Positions 20,321-31,467 of a stretch of 64,000 bases of DNA are shown in pieces. The stretch spans positions 10,284,001 to 10,348,000 of the forward strand of contig NC_088347.1 of assembly GCF_036884655.1 (NCBI RefSeq), given 5' to 3'. The position numbers were made by a program, and so were the translations under genes. This DNA comes from Musa acuminata AAA Group. Lineage: Eukaryota; Streptophyta; Magnoliopsida; Zingiberales; Musaceae. The notes beneath the pieces were generated by a model. It had not been told where the DNA came from. It did not search any database and saw only the letters and a list, made by a program, of their open reading frames with translations. Each line of letters starts with the position of its first letter. Position 1 is the stretch's first letter.

Positions 20321-20843
20321 AGGGTCCGAATGGTTCACTCCATTCGACCCACTTTGAATCTTTTCAGGGGCCCAATTGCCCCAAGATTAAGCTAATGGGA
20401 TCACCTCCCATTTTCATGCTTAATCATCGTGCTAACTACGAATATCTCTAAGACAACTTCTGCAGCTTTGCTCCGATGCGTCAATCGCTTCTTCCGGCGA
20501 GTTTCCGGCCAACTTCCGTCGATCAACCGATAACCTTCGGTGATCCTTCTGCGGACATCCGGCATACTCCTGGACTTTGTGACGATCCACTTGGCGAGTT
20601 CCGACGAGCTTCGCTTGGCAAGCTTCTGGACTTCTCGGATCTGTTCTCTCTGAACCTCCGACGACCGTCCGAACTTCCGTCGAACTCTCGAACTCCCAAC
20701 GTGATCATGATCTTGACTCCGGCGCAACTCCTGCTGCTTGTCTTACTCTCATCGTAGTTAATCCTGCACACTTATCTCAACACATAGATTAGATAACAAA
20801 TGACAATTGACTTCATCATCAAAATCCGAGATTCAACAAATTC

Positions 20844-23800
20844 GAAGCCTTGGAGGCGCGAATGGAGGATAAGATTCGGATGATCTTTACCGAACTCAGA
20901 TTGGGCCGACCACTAAGCCCGAAGAAATCACATCAAGGAGAGAGCTTTGCCCAATCACACCAACCCCAAACATATGACTTCCAAGAGAGGGGAAGCTCTA
21001 TGACCAACCCCAACTATCCATGCATGAGAGTGGACTTCCCTAGATGGGAAGAAGGAGACCCGATTGGTTGGATCTCGCACGCGGAGCGATATTTTCGGTA
21101 CCACAAAACCGCGGATGTATCTATGGTGAAAATTGTAGCTATACATCTTGAAGGGGATGCTATACAGTGGTTTGACTGGTTTGAACATACTTATGGAGTC
21201 CTTTCATGGCGACAATTCAAAGAAGGACTGCTGATTCGCTTCAGATCAACCGATTACGAGAATATTGACGAACAACTAGCAAAGATCCAACAAACCTCCA
21301 CCATTCAGGAGTACCAAACCAGGTTTGAAAGGTTATCTAATCAAACTCATGATTGGTCTCAAAAACAGCTATTATGGACCTTCATTGAGGGCTTGAAGCC
21401 AGAGATCCGAGGAGAAGTTAAAGCGCGACAACCGTATACGCTTATGGCAGCCATCTCTTTCGCACGACATCAAGAGGAGCAATTGAACCATGAAGCTCGG
21501 AGGACTAGGGTCTCTCCTCAACCAGTAATATTGAAGCCCTTAGCCCCCCCTACTGTCGACCAAGTCCCTACACTAAAGAGGTTAACAAGAGAAGAGCTTC
21601 GGGAGCGATATGCGAAGGGGTTATGTTGGCATTGTGATGAGCCGTGGAGCCGTGAGCATCGCTGTAGTAAAGGGGGACTTCTTATGATTGAACATGAAGA
21701 AGAAGATGCAGAAGAAGAGCCACAACCGACCGATGTTACGGTACATACACTAGCTAGCTACTCAAACCCGCAAACAATGAAAATTGGAGGCCTTCTCAAA
21801 CAACAACCAATCACTGTTCTCATCGACACGGGTAGTACTACTAACTTCCTAAATAGTAAGCTTGCTGTTCGGATATCATTAGCTATCGAGAATCGCTGCA
21901 GGTTTGATTTTAAGGTCACCGACGGACGGATTTTGAATTGTGATCATAGGCGCTTGCAGGAGAAACTATTGCTGCAGGACCAAGAGATAATTGCAGATTT
22001 CTTCCTTCTCCCTCTTAACAATCATGAGGCCATGCTCAGAATTAAATGGTTGACAACATTAGGTGATATTTCTTGGAATTTTATGAAACTAATTATGAAA
22101 TTTTACAGTAAGGAGAAACAGGTGACATTGCACGGGAAACGTGGGGGCGACATAACAACGATTTGCACACAACAAATGGAGAATGTTTTGCATAAAGCAT
22201 GCAGTGGCTTTTTGGTACAACTTGAGCAGCAAACTAAGGGAGAGCCAACAGAATTTGAAGATCCAAATCTACTTCCTTTGCTTGCTGAATTTTCAAATAT
22301 ATTTGACGAACCGCGCAACCTACCTCTTACCTGTCGGTATGATCATTGTATAATGATTCTTCCAGGCAAATCTTCAGCAAATGCTCAGCCATATCAGTAT
22401 CCACATCTCCAAAAGGATGAAATAGAAAGGATTATAAAAGAGATGCTCGAAACAGGAGTTATTCGGCCAAGTTGCAACCTCTACTCTTCGCCGGTGCTAC
22501 TTGTACGCAAGAAGGACGGAACAAGGCGAATATGTGTTGATTACCGAGCTCTCAATGGCATAATCATCAAGGACAAATACTTTATTCCAATAGTAGATGA
22601 ATTGCTAGATGAAAGGGAGCACAAATCTTTACAAAGCTGGACCTTTGATCCGGGTATCATCAAATACGAGCATGCGAAGAAGACATACGGAAAACCACCT
22701 TTTGAACACACAACAACCACGAATTTTTGCTTTCATCAACAAAAGGTGGAATATCTTGGGCATATCATATCAGAGGAAGATGTGGCAATGGACCCCTTCA
22801 AAATTGGAGTAATGCAAAACTGGCCGACCTCGAGAAACATAAAATTGCTACATGGCTTTCTGGGTTTAACAGGCTACTACCGCAAGTTCGTGAAAAACTA
22901 TGGAAAGATCAGTGCACCACTTACTTCCTTACTAGAAAAAGATGTCTTCCAATGGTTGGACAAAGCCTCCGCTGCCTTCGACAAACTTAAGGCAGCCATG
23001 ATGACGACGCCGGTGCTAACACTATCAGATTTCAACCGACCCTTCATTCTTTAGGCTGACACATCTGGAGTCAGAATTGGAGCCATTCTCATGCAAGATG
23101 GTCGACAACTCGCATACACTAGCAAGGCATTATCTCCCTCCGATCAAAATATGTCAACATATGATAAGGAGATGCTCGCCATTGTGCGCGCAGCAATGAG
23201 GTGGAGATTGTACTTGATCAGGCGATACTTTCAAATCAAGACCGACCATAAAAGCCTAAAATATCTCTTGGAGCAGAAGATATCTTCCCCCGAGCAGCAA
23301 AAATGGCTACCCGAGCAAGTTGAAGTTTCGACCGTTTCACTTCCGACCAGCGACTTCCTTAAGGATATTAAGATGGAATGGCAGGAAGATTCAGATACTA
23401 GTAAGATTAAAAAAAAAAAAAATTGGAGGAAGCACCAAGCCCCATGGCTCATTACAATTGGGACTCAAAAGAATTATACTATAAGGGACGCATTGTGCTT
23501 GTGACAAATTCTACTTGCATCTTCAATAGCAGATTTTGGACAAAGTTATTCTATATGCAGGGTACTAAATTGAAAAGGAGTACGACATATCACCCACAAA
23601 CCAACAGCCAACCGGAAGTTTTAAATAGGTGCTTGGAGTCAGCCCAAAGCCACCCACCAAATATGACTACCCAAAGAGAACTCGAGACCCAGCCAAGTGC
23701 CATTATTGATCGACGGATCGTGACTCGATGACGACGACCCACTAATGAAGTGCTAATACAGTGGGCGAACCTACCAAAAGAAGATGCCACTTGGGAGAAC

Positions 23801-23863
23801 TATGACGACTTGAAGATCAAATTCCCAGAATTCATGAATCATCAGCCTCGAGGACAAGGCTGA
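20844..23863 (+). pseudogene. gag-pol: CV-B gag-pol with deleted RT and integrase cores
   Basis: The first 11 codons are at 10733-10765, and the frame resumes exactly after Copia-1. The open part runs to a stop at 23052-23054. Landmarks, counted from 20850: gag (residues about 40-200), knuckle C-W-H-C...H-R-C-S (about 258), protease I-D-T-G-S-T (about 324), RT start [13 protein letters not shown] (about 545). Residues 588-627 are the RT core block read in the wrong frame. The reading then passes straight to K-V-E-Y-L-G-H: the F-x-D-D region is gone. RNase H follows, with about 30 codons missing before L-P-E-Q, a frameshift at an A-run near 23411, an integrase remnant, and a chromodomain (I-I-D-R-R-I-V-T-R ... 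D-A-T-W-E-N-Y) with one stop near 23730. Confidence 0.88.
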
Positions 23864-23880
23864 TTTGAAGAGGGCGGGTC

Positions 23881-24318
23881 TGTTAGGACTCTAGCTTGGA
23901 GAGTCCTAATTGAGAGGAACATTCATGTAAAAATGTTAGGACTCTAGCTAGGAGAGTCCTAATTGAGGGGGACATTCTATTAGGACTCTAGCTAGGAGAG
24001 TCCTAATTGTGAGGGGCATTCATGTAGGAGGTTTTTTCTTAGAGAAGAATTAGGAGTTGTAAGGGAATAGGAGTCTTGAGTAGGAGTTCTATTAGGAGTT
24101 GGTTAGAAGTAAGAGTCTTAAGTAGGAGTCCTATTAGGAGTTAAGGTTTAGAAGCCCTATAAATAGCCATGTATTCCTTCTCTTTTCTTAAGCAATAGAT
24201 GAATCTTTTCTGCAGCCTTTGAGCAGCAACTTGGAGGGAGGAACCCCTATAGAGTTCCAAGGAGGCCGATCCCCTAAAGAGATCAACCCCAAGTTTAGAA
24301 TCTGCAAGGGTTCTAACA
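23881..24318 (+). repeat. CV-B 3' LTR (438 bp)
   Basis: It starts TGTTAGG directly after the polypurine tract and ends TTCTAACA before GTCGC. It is very similar to 8990-9397 apart from the 30-bp length difference and scattered substitutions. Confidence 0.9.
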
Positions 24319-24898
24319 GTCGCCTAGTTCTTGGTGCAAGTTTGGTTGCGGCATTCTATTGAGTTCAAATCGCTGGAGAATCTCCTTCCATATCCATTTT
24401 GTATAATCACAAGCAAAATAGAGGTGGTCAATAGTTTCTTCTTGTTGAAAACAAAGGGAGCATCGGTTAACATGATAGATACCTCTTCTTTTCATATTGT
24501 CTATTGTAGGTAGTTTATTGAGAAGGGCCTACCATATACATAAGGAGTGTCTTTGTGATCCCGGTCGATCCCATGTCCAACTGCTTGGGACCCACTTGTT
24601 ATTTCTTTGCCTAATTTGATTCCATGCGGATGTGGCACTAAATTTGCCATTGTCATAAGGCCAAATAAGTATATCTGAAGAGTTGTTCCTGATTGGAATA
24701 GCTATGATAGTCGGCCAAAGTGATAACATTTCGGAAGAAATAGGATTAGGGAGACACCAGGTACCGTTCGCAATGAACTCGGAAACCTTCCAATCTTTGG
24801 GAGCCCCAAGATCTTTTCGTATTCTGGCGCCATATAATTGAAATATACTCTTCCCATTCACCCAAGGATCATACAATATATTAGTACTAGTTCCAGAG
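24319..24898 (-). pseudogene. L1-5 ORF2 C-terminal fragment (part right of CV-B)
   Basis: The minus frame gives the W-rich segment and zinc-binding tail of L1 ORF2 in two open stretches (24529-24876 and 24313-24495). They are separated by a stop at about 24529, where W is replaced (C-I-W-stop-A-L-L-N). The remaining C-terminal codons and the 3' UTR lie at 8557-8989. No RT core is present. Confidence 0.85.
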
Positions 24899-25634
24899 TA
24901 ATAGTGGATTTCCCTTTGGTTTCATCAAAAAATTCTCAATATAAACTTCTGATCTTTTACGTCCAATCTGCTATACTTAAAAATCTATAATGTAGAAAAT
25001 TTCAGCCGCATATTGTTGCCTTAACCCATCTATTTGCAATCTTTTTTGAATGAAATTTCTTATACACTTTATAGATCATCTTGGCTTCCATCTAAGATTA
25101 ATCTACTGAGGAATTCATCTCTAAAACCGATTTTTGTGTTGCTATAAATTTTCATCGTAAACTGCTGAAATTTTTCGACGAGAATTCTGCTATCGCAACT
25201 TGCATCAATTTCCTTACTATTATACTGCCAAAATTTTCTTGATTAAATTAGTCATCCTTGCTGTCATATAAACTGTGATTTTGCTATCAATTCCCTCCTC
25301 AATTCTCTCAAGTTTTTGGTGGAAATTACGTCGAGAAACCGTTGTTTCTTCGACGACAATTCTGCTCTAACAAGACAGCACATACTTGTTGCAACTTCCA
25401 CTGATTTCTCTCAAACCTTTGCTGCCATCTACCACAGATCCAAAACTTTCATCCACAACCCTAAAACTCCACCAAACCACACCCTCAAACTGCAGCCAAA
25501 TCAGCCACAAAACAAGCCTAAATCGTAGCCTACATCCACCAACCCTTTCGACCATCACTTCTCTCAACCTATACATGCTTTTAACCTGACAACAAAAGAG
25601 AGATCTTCACATCATAGATTTGGAGGCATATACT

Positions 25635-28600
25635 ATGGCATATAAGGAGGCAATCAATGCTAAATTCGAAGCCTTGGAGGCGCGAATGGAGGATAAGATT
25701 CGGACGCTCTTTACCGAACTCAGATTGGGCCGGCTATTAAACCCGAAAAAATCATATCACGGAGAGAGCTTTGCCCAATCGCACCAGGCCCAAAGAGATG
25801 AGTTCCAAGGGAGGGGAGGCTCTATGATCGATCCCAACTATCCACCCATAAGGGTGGACTTCCCTAGATGGGAAGAAGGAGACCCGATTGGTTGGATCTC
25901 GCGCGCGGAGTGATATTTTCGGTACCACAAAACCGCGAATGTATCTATGGTGAAAATTGCAGCTATACATCTTGAAGGGGATGCTATACAGTGGTTTGAC
26001 TGGTTTGAACATACTTATGGAGTCCTTTCATGGCGACAATTCAAAGAAGGACTGCTGATTCGCTTCAGACCAATCGATTAGAGAATATTGACGAACAACT
26101 AGCAAAGATCCGACAAACCTCCACCATTCTGGAGTACCAAACCAGGTTTGAAAGGTTGTCTAATCAAACTCGTGATTGGTCTCAAAAACAGCTATTGAGG
26201 ACCTTCATTGAGGGCTTGAAGCCGGAGATCCGAGGAGAAGTTAAAGCGCAACAACCGTATACACTTATGGCAGCCATCTCTTTCGCACGACATCAAGAGG
26301 AGCAACTGAACCATGAAGCTCGAAGGACTAGGGTCGCTCCTCAACCAGCAATACTGAAGCCCTTAGCCCCCCCTACCGTTGACCGAGTCCCTGCACCAAA
26401 AAGGTGGACAAGAGAAGAGCTTTAGGAGCGATCTGCGAAGGGGTTATGTTGGCATTGCGACGAGTCGTGGAGCCATGAGCATCGCTGTAGTAAAGGGAGA
26501 CTTTTTATCATTGAACCAGTAGAAGAAGAGGTCATTGAACATCCAGAAAAGAGCATTGAACATAAAGAAGAAGATGTAGAAGAAGAGCCACAACCGACCG
26601 AAGTTACGGTAAATGCACTAGCCGGCTTCTCAAACCCGCAAATGATGAAAGTTGGAGGCCTTCTCAAACAACAACTGATCACTGTTTTCATCGACACGGG
26701 CAGCACTAATAATATCCTAAACAGTAAGGTTGCTATCCGAATGGCATTACCTATCAAGAATCGTTGCAGGTTTGATGTTAAGGTCACCGACAGACGGATT
26801 TTGAAGTGTGATCGTAGGCGCCCGAAGGAGAAACTATTACTGCAGGACCAAGAGATAATTGCATATTTCTTCCTTCTCCCTCTTGATGATCATGAGGCCA
26901 TGCTCAGAATTAAATGGTTGACAACAGTAGGTGATTTTTCTTCGAATTTTATGAAACTAATTATGAAATTTTACAGTAAGGAGAAACAGGTGATACTGCA
27001 CGGGAAACGTGGGGGCGACGTAACGATGATTTGCACACAACAAATGAAGAAGGTTTTGCATAAAGCATGCAGTGGCTTTTTGATACAACTTGAGCAGCAA
27101 ACTAAGGGAGAGCCAACAAAATTGGAAGATCCAAATCTACTTCCTTTGCTTGCTGAATTTTCAGATATATTTGACGAACTACGCAACCTACCTCTTACCC
27201 GTCGGCATGATCATTATATAACGATTCTTCCAGGCCAATCTCCAGTAAATGCTCAGCCATATCAGTATCCACATCTCCAGAAGGATGAAATAGAAAGGAT
27301 TGTAAAAGAGATGCTCAAAACAAGAGTTATTCGGCCATGTTGTAGCCCCTACTCTTCACCGGTGCTCCTCATACGAAAGAAGGATGGAATATGGCGATTA
27401 TGTGTTGATTACCGAACTCTCAATGGCATAACCATCAAGGATAAATACCCTATTCCAGTAGTAGATGAGTTGCAAGATGAAAGGGAGCACAAATCTTCAC
27501 AAAGCTGGACCTTCGATCCGGGTATCATCAAATACGAGTATGCGAAGAAGACATACCGAAAACCACCTTTTGAACACACAATAACCACTATGAATTTTTG
27601 CTTTCGTCAAAAGAAGGTGGAATATCTTGGGCATATCATATCAGAGGAAGGTGTGGCAGTAGACCCTTTCAAAATTGGAGCAATGCAAAATTGGCTGACC
27701 TCGAGGAACATAAAATTGCTACATGGCTTTCTGGGTTTAATAGGCTACTACTGCAAGTTCATGAAAAACTATGGAGAGATTAGTGCACCACTTACTTCCT
27801 TTTTGAAAAAAGATGTCTTCCAATGGTCGGACAGAGCCTCCATTGCCTTCGACAAACTTAAGGTAGCCATGACGACGACACCGGTGCTAACACTACCAGA
27901 TTTCAACTGACCCTTCATTATTGAGGTCGACGCATCTGGAGTCGGATTTGGAGCAATTCTCATGCAAGATGGTCGACGACTCGCATACACTAGCAAGACA
28001 TTATCACTCTCCCATCAAAATAAGTCAACATATGATAAGGAGATGCTCGCCATTGTGCGCGCAGCAACGAGGTGGAGACCCTACTTGATTGGTCGACGAT
28101 TTCAAATTAAAACCGACAATAAAAGCCTCAAGTACTTTTTGGAGCGAAAGATATCATCCCCTGAGCAGCAAAACTGGGTAACAAAACTTCTTGGATTTGA
28201 TTATGAAATAACTTACAAAAAGGGGAAAGAGAATGTTCTTGCAGATGCGCTTTCGCGGCTACCCGAACAAGCTGACGTTTTGGCCATTTCACTTCCGACC
28301 AGCGACTTCCTTGAGGATATTAAGATGGAATGGCAAGAAGATTCAGAGACTAGTAAGATTATAAAAAAATTGGAGAAAGCACCAAGCTCCGTAGCTCATT
28401 ACAATTGGGACTCAAAAGAATTACACTATAAGAGTACTAAATTGAAAAGGAGTATGGCATATCACTCTCAAACCGACGGCCAGATAGAAGTTGTAAATAG
28501 GTGCTTGGAGATAGCCCAAAGCCACCCACCAAATATGACTACCCAAGGAGGACTTCAGACTCAGCCAAGTGCCATTATTGATCAACGGATTATGACTAGA

Positions 28601-28735
28601 CGACGACGATCCACTACTGAATTGCTAATATAGTGGGCAAACCTACTAACATAAGATGCCACTTTGGAGAACTATGATGAATTGAAGATCAAATTCCCAA
28701 AATTCATGAATCATCAACCTCGAGGACAAGGCTGA
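25635..28735 (+). pseudogene. gag-pol: CV-A gag-pol with deleted RT and integrase cores
   Basis: Gag starts M-A-Y-K-E-A-I-N-A-K. It has a TGA at 25911-25913, a one-base deletion near 26080, and a TAG at 26423-26425 before the knuckle. A 422-codon stretch (26642-27910) spans protease (I-D-T-G-S-T-N-N), RT start, the misframed core block and K-V-E-Y-L-G-H, again with no F-x-D-D box. RNase H (27962 onwards) keeps Y-D-K-E-M-L-A-I, K-T-D-N-K-S-L-K and D-A-L-S-R. Integrase is the short form: K-E-L-H-Y-K joins directly to S-T-K-L-K-R-S. The chromodomain remnant ends at TGA 28733-28735, with two more stops before it. Confidence 0.88.
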
Positions 28736-28752
28736 TTTGAAGAGGGCGGGTT

Positions 28753-29234
28753 TGTTAGGACTCTAGCTAGGAAAGTCCTAATTGAGAGGGACATTCATGT
28801 AAAACTATTAGGACTTTAGCTAGGAGAGTCCTAATTAAGAGGGACATTCTCTTAGGACTCTAGCTAGGAGAGTCCTAATTGAGAGGGACATTCTGTTAGG
28901 ACTCTAGTTAGGAGAGTCCTAATTGAGAGGGACATTCATGTATGAGGTTTTTTCTTAAAGAAGAATTAGGAGTTGTAAAGGAATAGGAGTCTTGAGTAGG
29001 AGTCATATTAGGAGTTGGTTAGAAATAAGAGTCTTAAGTAGGAGTCCTATTAGGAGTTAGGGTTTAGAAGCCCTATAAATAGCCATGTATTCCTCCTCTT
29101 TTCTCAAGCAATAGATGAATCTTTTCTGCAGCCTTTGAGCAGCAACTTGGAGGGAGGAACCCCTATAGAGTTCCAAGGAGGCCGATCCCCTAAAGAGATC
29201 AACCCCAAGTTTAGAATCTGCAAGGGTTCTAACA
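28753..29234 (+). repeat. CV-A 3' LTR (482 bp)
   Basis: TGTTAGG to TTCTAACA with four hairpin units and the CTATAAATAG box. Its end lies directly against CV-C integrase sequence, as if CV-A had been inserted in CV-C. Confidence 0.88.
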
Positions 29235-31467
29235 CCCTTATAGCATAATTCTTTTGAATCTTGATTGTAATGAGCCACGGAGCTTGGTACTTCCTCTAAT
29301 TTTTTTTGTATCTTACTGGTCTCCGAATCTTCCTGCCATTCCATCTTAATATCCTCAAGGAAGTCGCTGGTTGGAAGTAAAACGACCGAAAATTCAGCTT
29401 GTTCGGATAGTTGCGAAAGCGCATCTACAAGAACATTCTCTTTCCCCTTTTTGTAAGTTATTTTAAAATCAAATCCAAGAAGTTTTGTTACCCATTTTTG
29501 CTGCTCAGGGGATGGTATCTTTCGCTCCAAAAAGTACTTTAGGCTTTTATGGTCGGTTTTATTTTGAAATTATCGCCCAATCAAGTAGGGTCTCCACCTC
29601 GTTGCTGCGCACTCGATGGCGAGCATCTCCTTATCATATGTTGACTTATTTTGATGGGAGGGAGATAATGCCTTGCTAGTGTATGCGAGTGGTCGACCAT
29701 CTTGCATGAGAATGACTCTAATTCTGACTCCAGATGCGTCGGCCTCAATAATGAAGGGTCAGTTAAAATATGGTAGTGTTAGCACCGGCGTCGTCGTCAT
29801 GGCTGCCTTAAGTTTGTCGAAGGCAGCGGAGGCTCTGTCCGACCATTAGAAGACATCTTTTTTCAATAAGGAAGTAAGTGGTGCACTGATCTCACCATAG
29901 TTTTTCATGAACTTACAGTAGTAGCCTGTTAAACCCAGAAAGCCATGTAGCAATTTTACGTTCCTCGGGGTAGGCCAGTTTTGCATTGCTTCAATTTTGA
30001 AGGGGTCCATTGTCACACCTTCCTCTGATATGATATGCCCAAGATATTCCACCTTCTATTGAAGAAAGTAAAAATTCGTAGTGGCCGTTGTGTGTTCGAA
30101 AGGCGGTTTTCGGTATGACTTCTTCATACACTCGTATTTGATAATACCCGGATCGAAGGTCCAGCTTTGTGAAGATTTGTGCTCCCTTTCATTTAGCAAT
30201 TCATCTGCTATTGGAATAAGGTATTTGTTCTTGATGGTTATGCCATTGAGAGCTCGGTAATCAACGCATATTCGCCATGTTCCGTCCTTCTTGTGTACAA
30301 GTAGCACCGGTGAAAAGTAGAGGTTGCAACCTGTCCGAATAACTCCTGTTTCAAGTATCTCTTTTAAAATCCTTTCTGTTTCATCATTCTGGAGATGTGG
30401 ATACCGATATGGCTGAGTATTTGCTGGAGATTTGACTGGAAAAATCATTATACAATGATCATGCCGACGAGTACGAGGTAGATTGTGCCGCTCGTCAAAT
30501 ATATCTGAAAATTTAGCAAGCAAAGGAAATAGGTTTGGAACTTCAAATTCTATTGGCTCTCCTTTAATTTTCTGCTCAAGTTGTACCAAAAAACCCCTGT
30601 ATGCTTTATGCAAAACCTTCTCCATTTGTTGTGTGCAAATCATCGTTACGTCGCTCACACGTTTCCAATGCAGTATCACCTGTTTCTCCTTACTGTAACA
30701 TTTTATAAATAGTTGCATAAAATTCAATGAAATATCACCTAATGTCATCAACCATTTAATTCTGAGTATGGCCTCATGATCATCAAGAGGGAGGAAGAAA
30801 TCTGTAATTATCTCTTGGTCCTGCAGCAACAGTTTCACTTGCGGGCACCTATGATCACACTTCAAAATCCGTCCGTTGGCGACCTTAACGACAAACCTAC
30901 TACAATTCTCAATAGGTAAGTTCATATGGATAGCAACCTTACTGTTTAGGAAGTTATTAGTGCTGCCCGTGTCGATGAGAACAGTGATCGGTTGTTGTTT
31001 GAGAAGGCCTCCAACTTTCATCGTTTCCGGGTTTGAGTAGCCGCCTAGTGCATGTACCATAACTTCAGTCGGTTGTGGCTCTTCTTCTGCATCTTGTTCT
31101 TCATGTTCAAGGCTCTCTTTTGGATGTTCAATGACCTCTTCTTCTATTGGTTCAATCATAAGAAGTCTCCCTTTACTACAATGATGCTCACGGCTCCACG
31201 GCTCGTCACAATTCCAACATAACCCCTTCGCATATCGCTCCCGAAGCTCTTCTCTTGTTGACCACTTTGGTGTAGGGACTTGGTCGATAGTAGGGTGGGC
31301 TGAGTGCTTCAATATTACTGGTTGAGGAGTGACCCTAGTCCTCCGAGCTTCATGGTTCAATTGCTCCTCTTGATGTCGTGCAAAAGAGATGGCTGCTATA
31401 AGTGTATACGGTTGTCGCGCTTTAACTTCTCCTCGGATCTCCGGCTTCAAGCCTTCAATGAAGGTCC
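29235..31467 (-). pseudogene. gag-pol: CV-C end of gag, protease, RT start, RNase H
   Basis: A 464-codon frame (31450-30056) carries the end of gag, knuckle C-W-N-C...H-H-C-S, protease I-D-T-G-S-T-N-N and the RT start. The misframed core block passes into a stop at the K-V-E-Y-L-G junction. The same frame then continues with stops (near 29850, 29765 and 29570) through RNase H to K-E-L-C-Y-K-G at 29240. Unlike the other copies, the original RT frame here still has CGA, not TGA, near 30105, so this copy is closest to the ancestor in that block. The F-x-D-D region is deleted as in the others. Confidence 0.87.

Larger units (their letters stand above)
10766..20838 (-). mobile_element. Copia-1: near-intact Ty1/copia retrotransposon, 10.07 kb
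   Basis: The termini are TGTTAGG...TTCAACA, with target duplication AATTC at 10761-10765 and 20839-20843. LTRs are 2,313 and 2,314 bp and differ at about nine positions by eye (about 0.4%), so insertion was recent. On the minus strand the order is 5' LTR (right), primer site, gag, protease, integrase, RT, RNase H, polypurine tract, 3' LTR. Integrase before RT defines Ty1/copia. The long LTRs and the two-knuckle gag with a long spacer resemble the SIRE/Maximus lineage, but that is not proven here. Confidence 0.93.
18525..20838 (-). repeat. Copia-1 5' LTR (2,314 bp)
   Basis: This is the upstream LTR in element orientation. A TATA-like box lies at about 19663-19670 (minus strand TATAAATA). GC-rich tandem repeats lie on the U3 side (19800-20320) and an 18-bp repeat array near the downstream end (18672-18949). 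Confidence 0.92.
8990..24318 (+). mobile_element. CV-B: full-length chromovirus copy (host of Copia-1)
   Basis: It starts TGTTAGG and ends TTCTAACA, with target duplication GTCGC at 8985-8989 and 24319-24323. Without Copia-1 it would be about 5.25 kb. Order: 5' LTR, primer site, leader, gag, protease, truncated RT, RNase H, truncated integrase, chromodomain, polypurine tract (GAAGAGGGCGGG, 23867-23878), 3' LTR. The chromodomain-like C-terminus places it in the chromoviruses (Ty3/gypsy). RT and integrase lack catalytic parts, so it cannot be autonomous. Confidence 0.9.
8557..24898 (-). mobile_element. L1-5: 5'-truncated LINE in CV-A, itself split by CV-B
   Basis: The L1 parts are 8557-8989 and 24319-24898, about 1.0 kb in all on the minus strand. 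T's and GGTAAG at the left are the poly(A) end; the 5' truncation is at 24898. The 13-bp target duplication TAATAGTGGATTT lies at 8544-8556 and 24899-24911. CV-B with its 5-bp duplication sits in the middle. The structure is that of a standard target-primed insertion. Confidence 0.88.
24899..29234 (+). mobile_element. CV-A: chromovirus body and 3' LTR
   Basis: Continuation of the element begun at 8477-8556 after the L1-5 nest. Leader at 24899-25634 (with the small M-S-R-N-R-C frame ending at TAG near 25528), gag-pol at 25635-28735, polypurine tract GAAGAGGGCGGG (28739-28750), 3' LTR at 28753-29234. The 5' LTR is absent. Confidence 0.88.
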
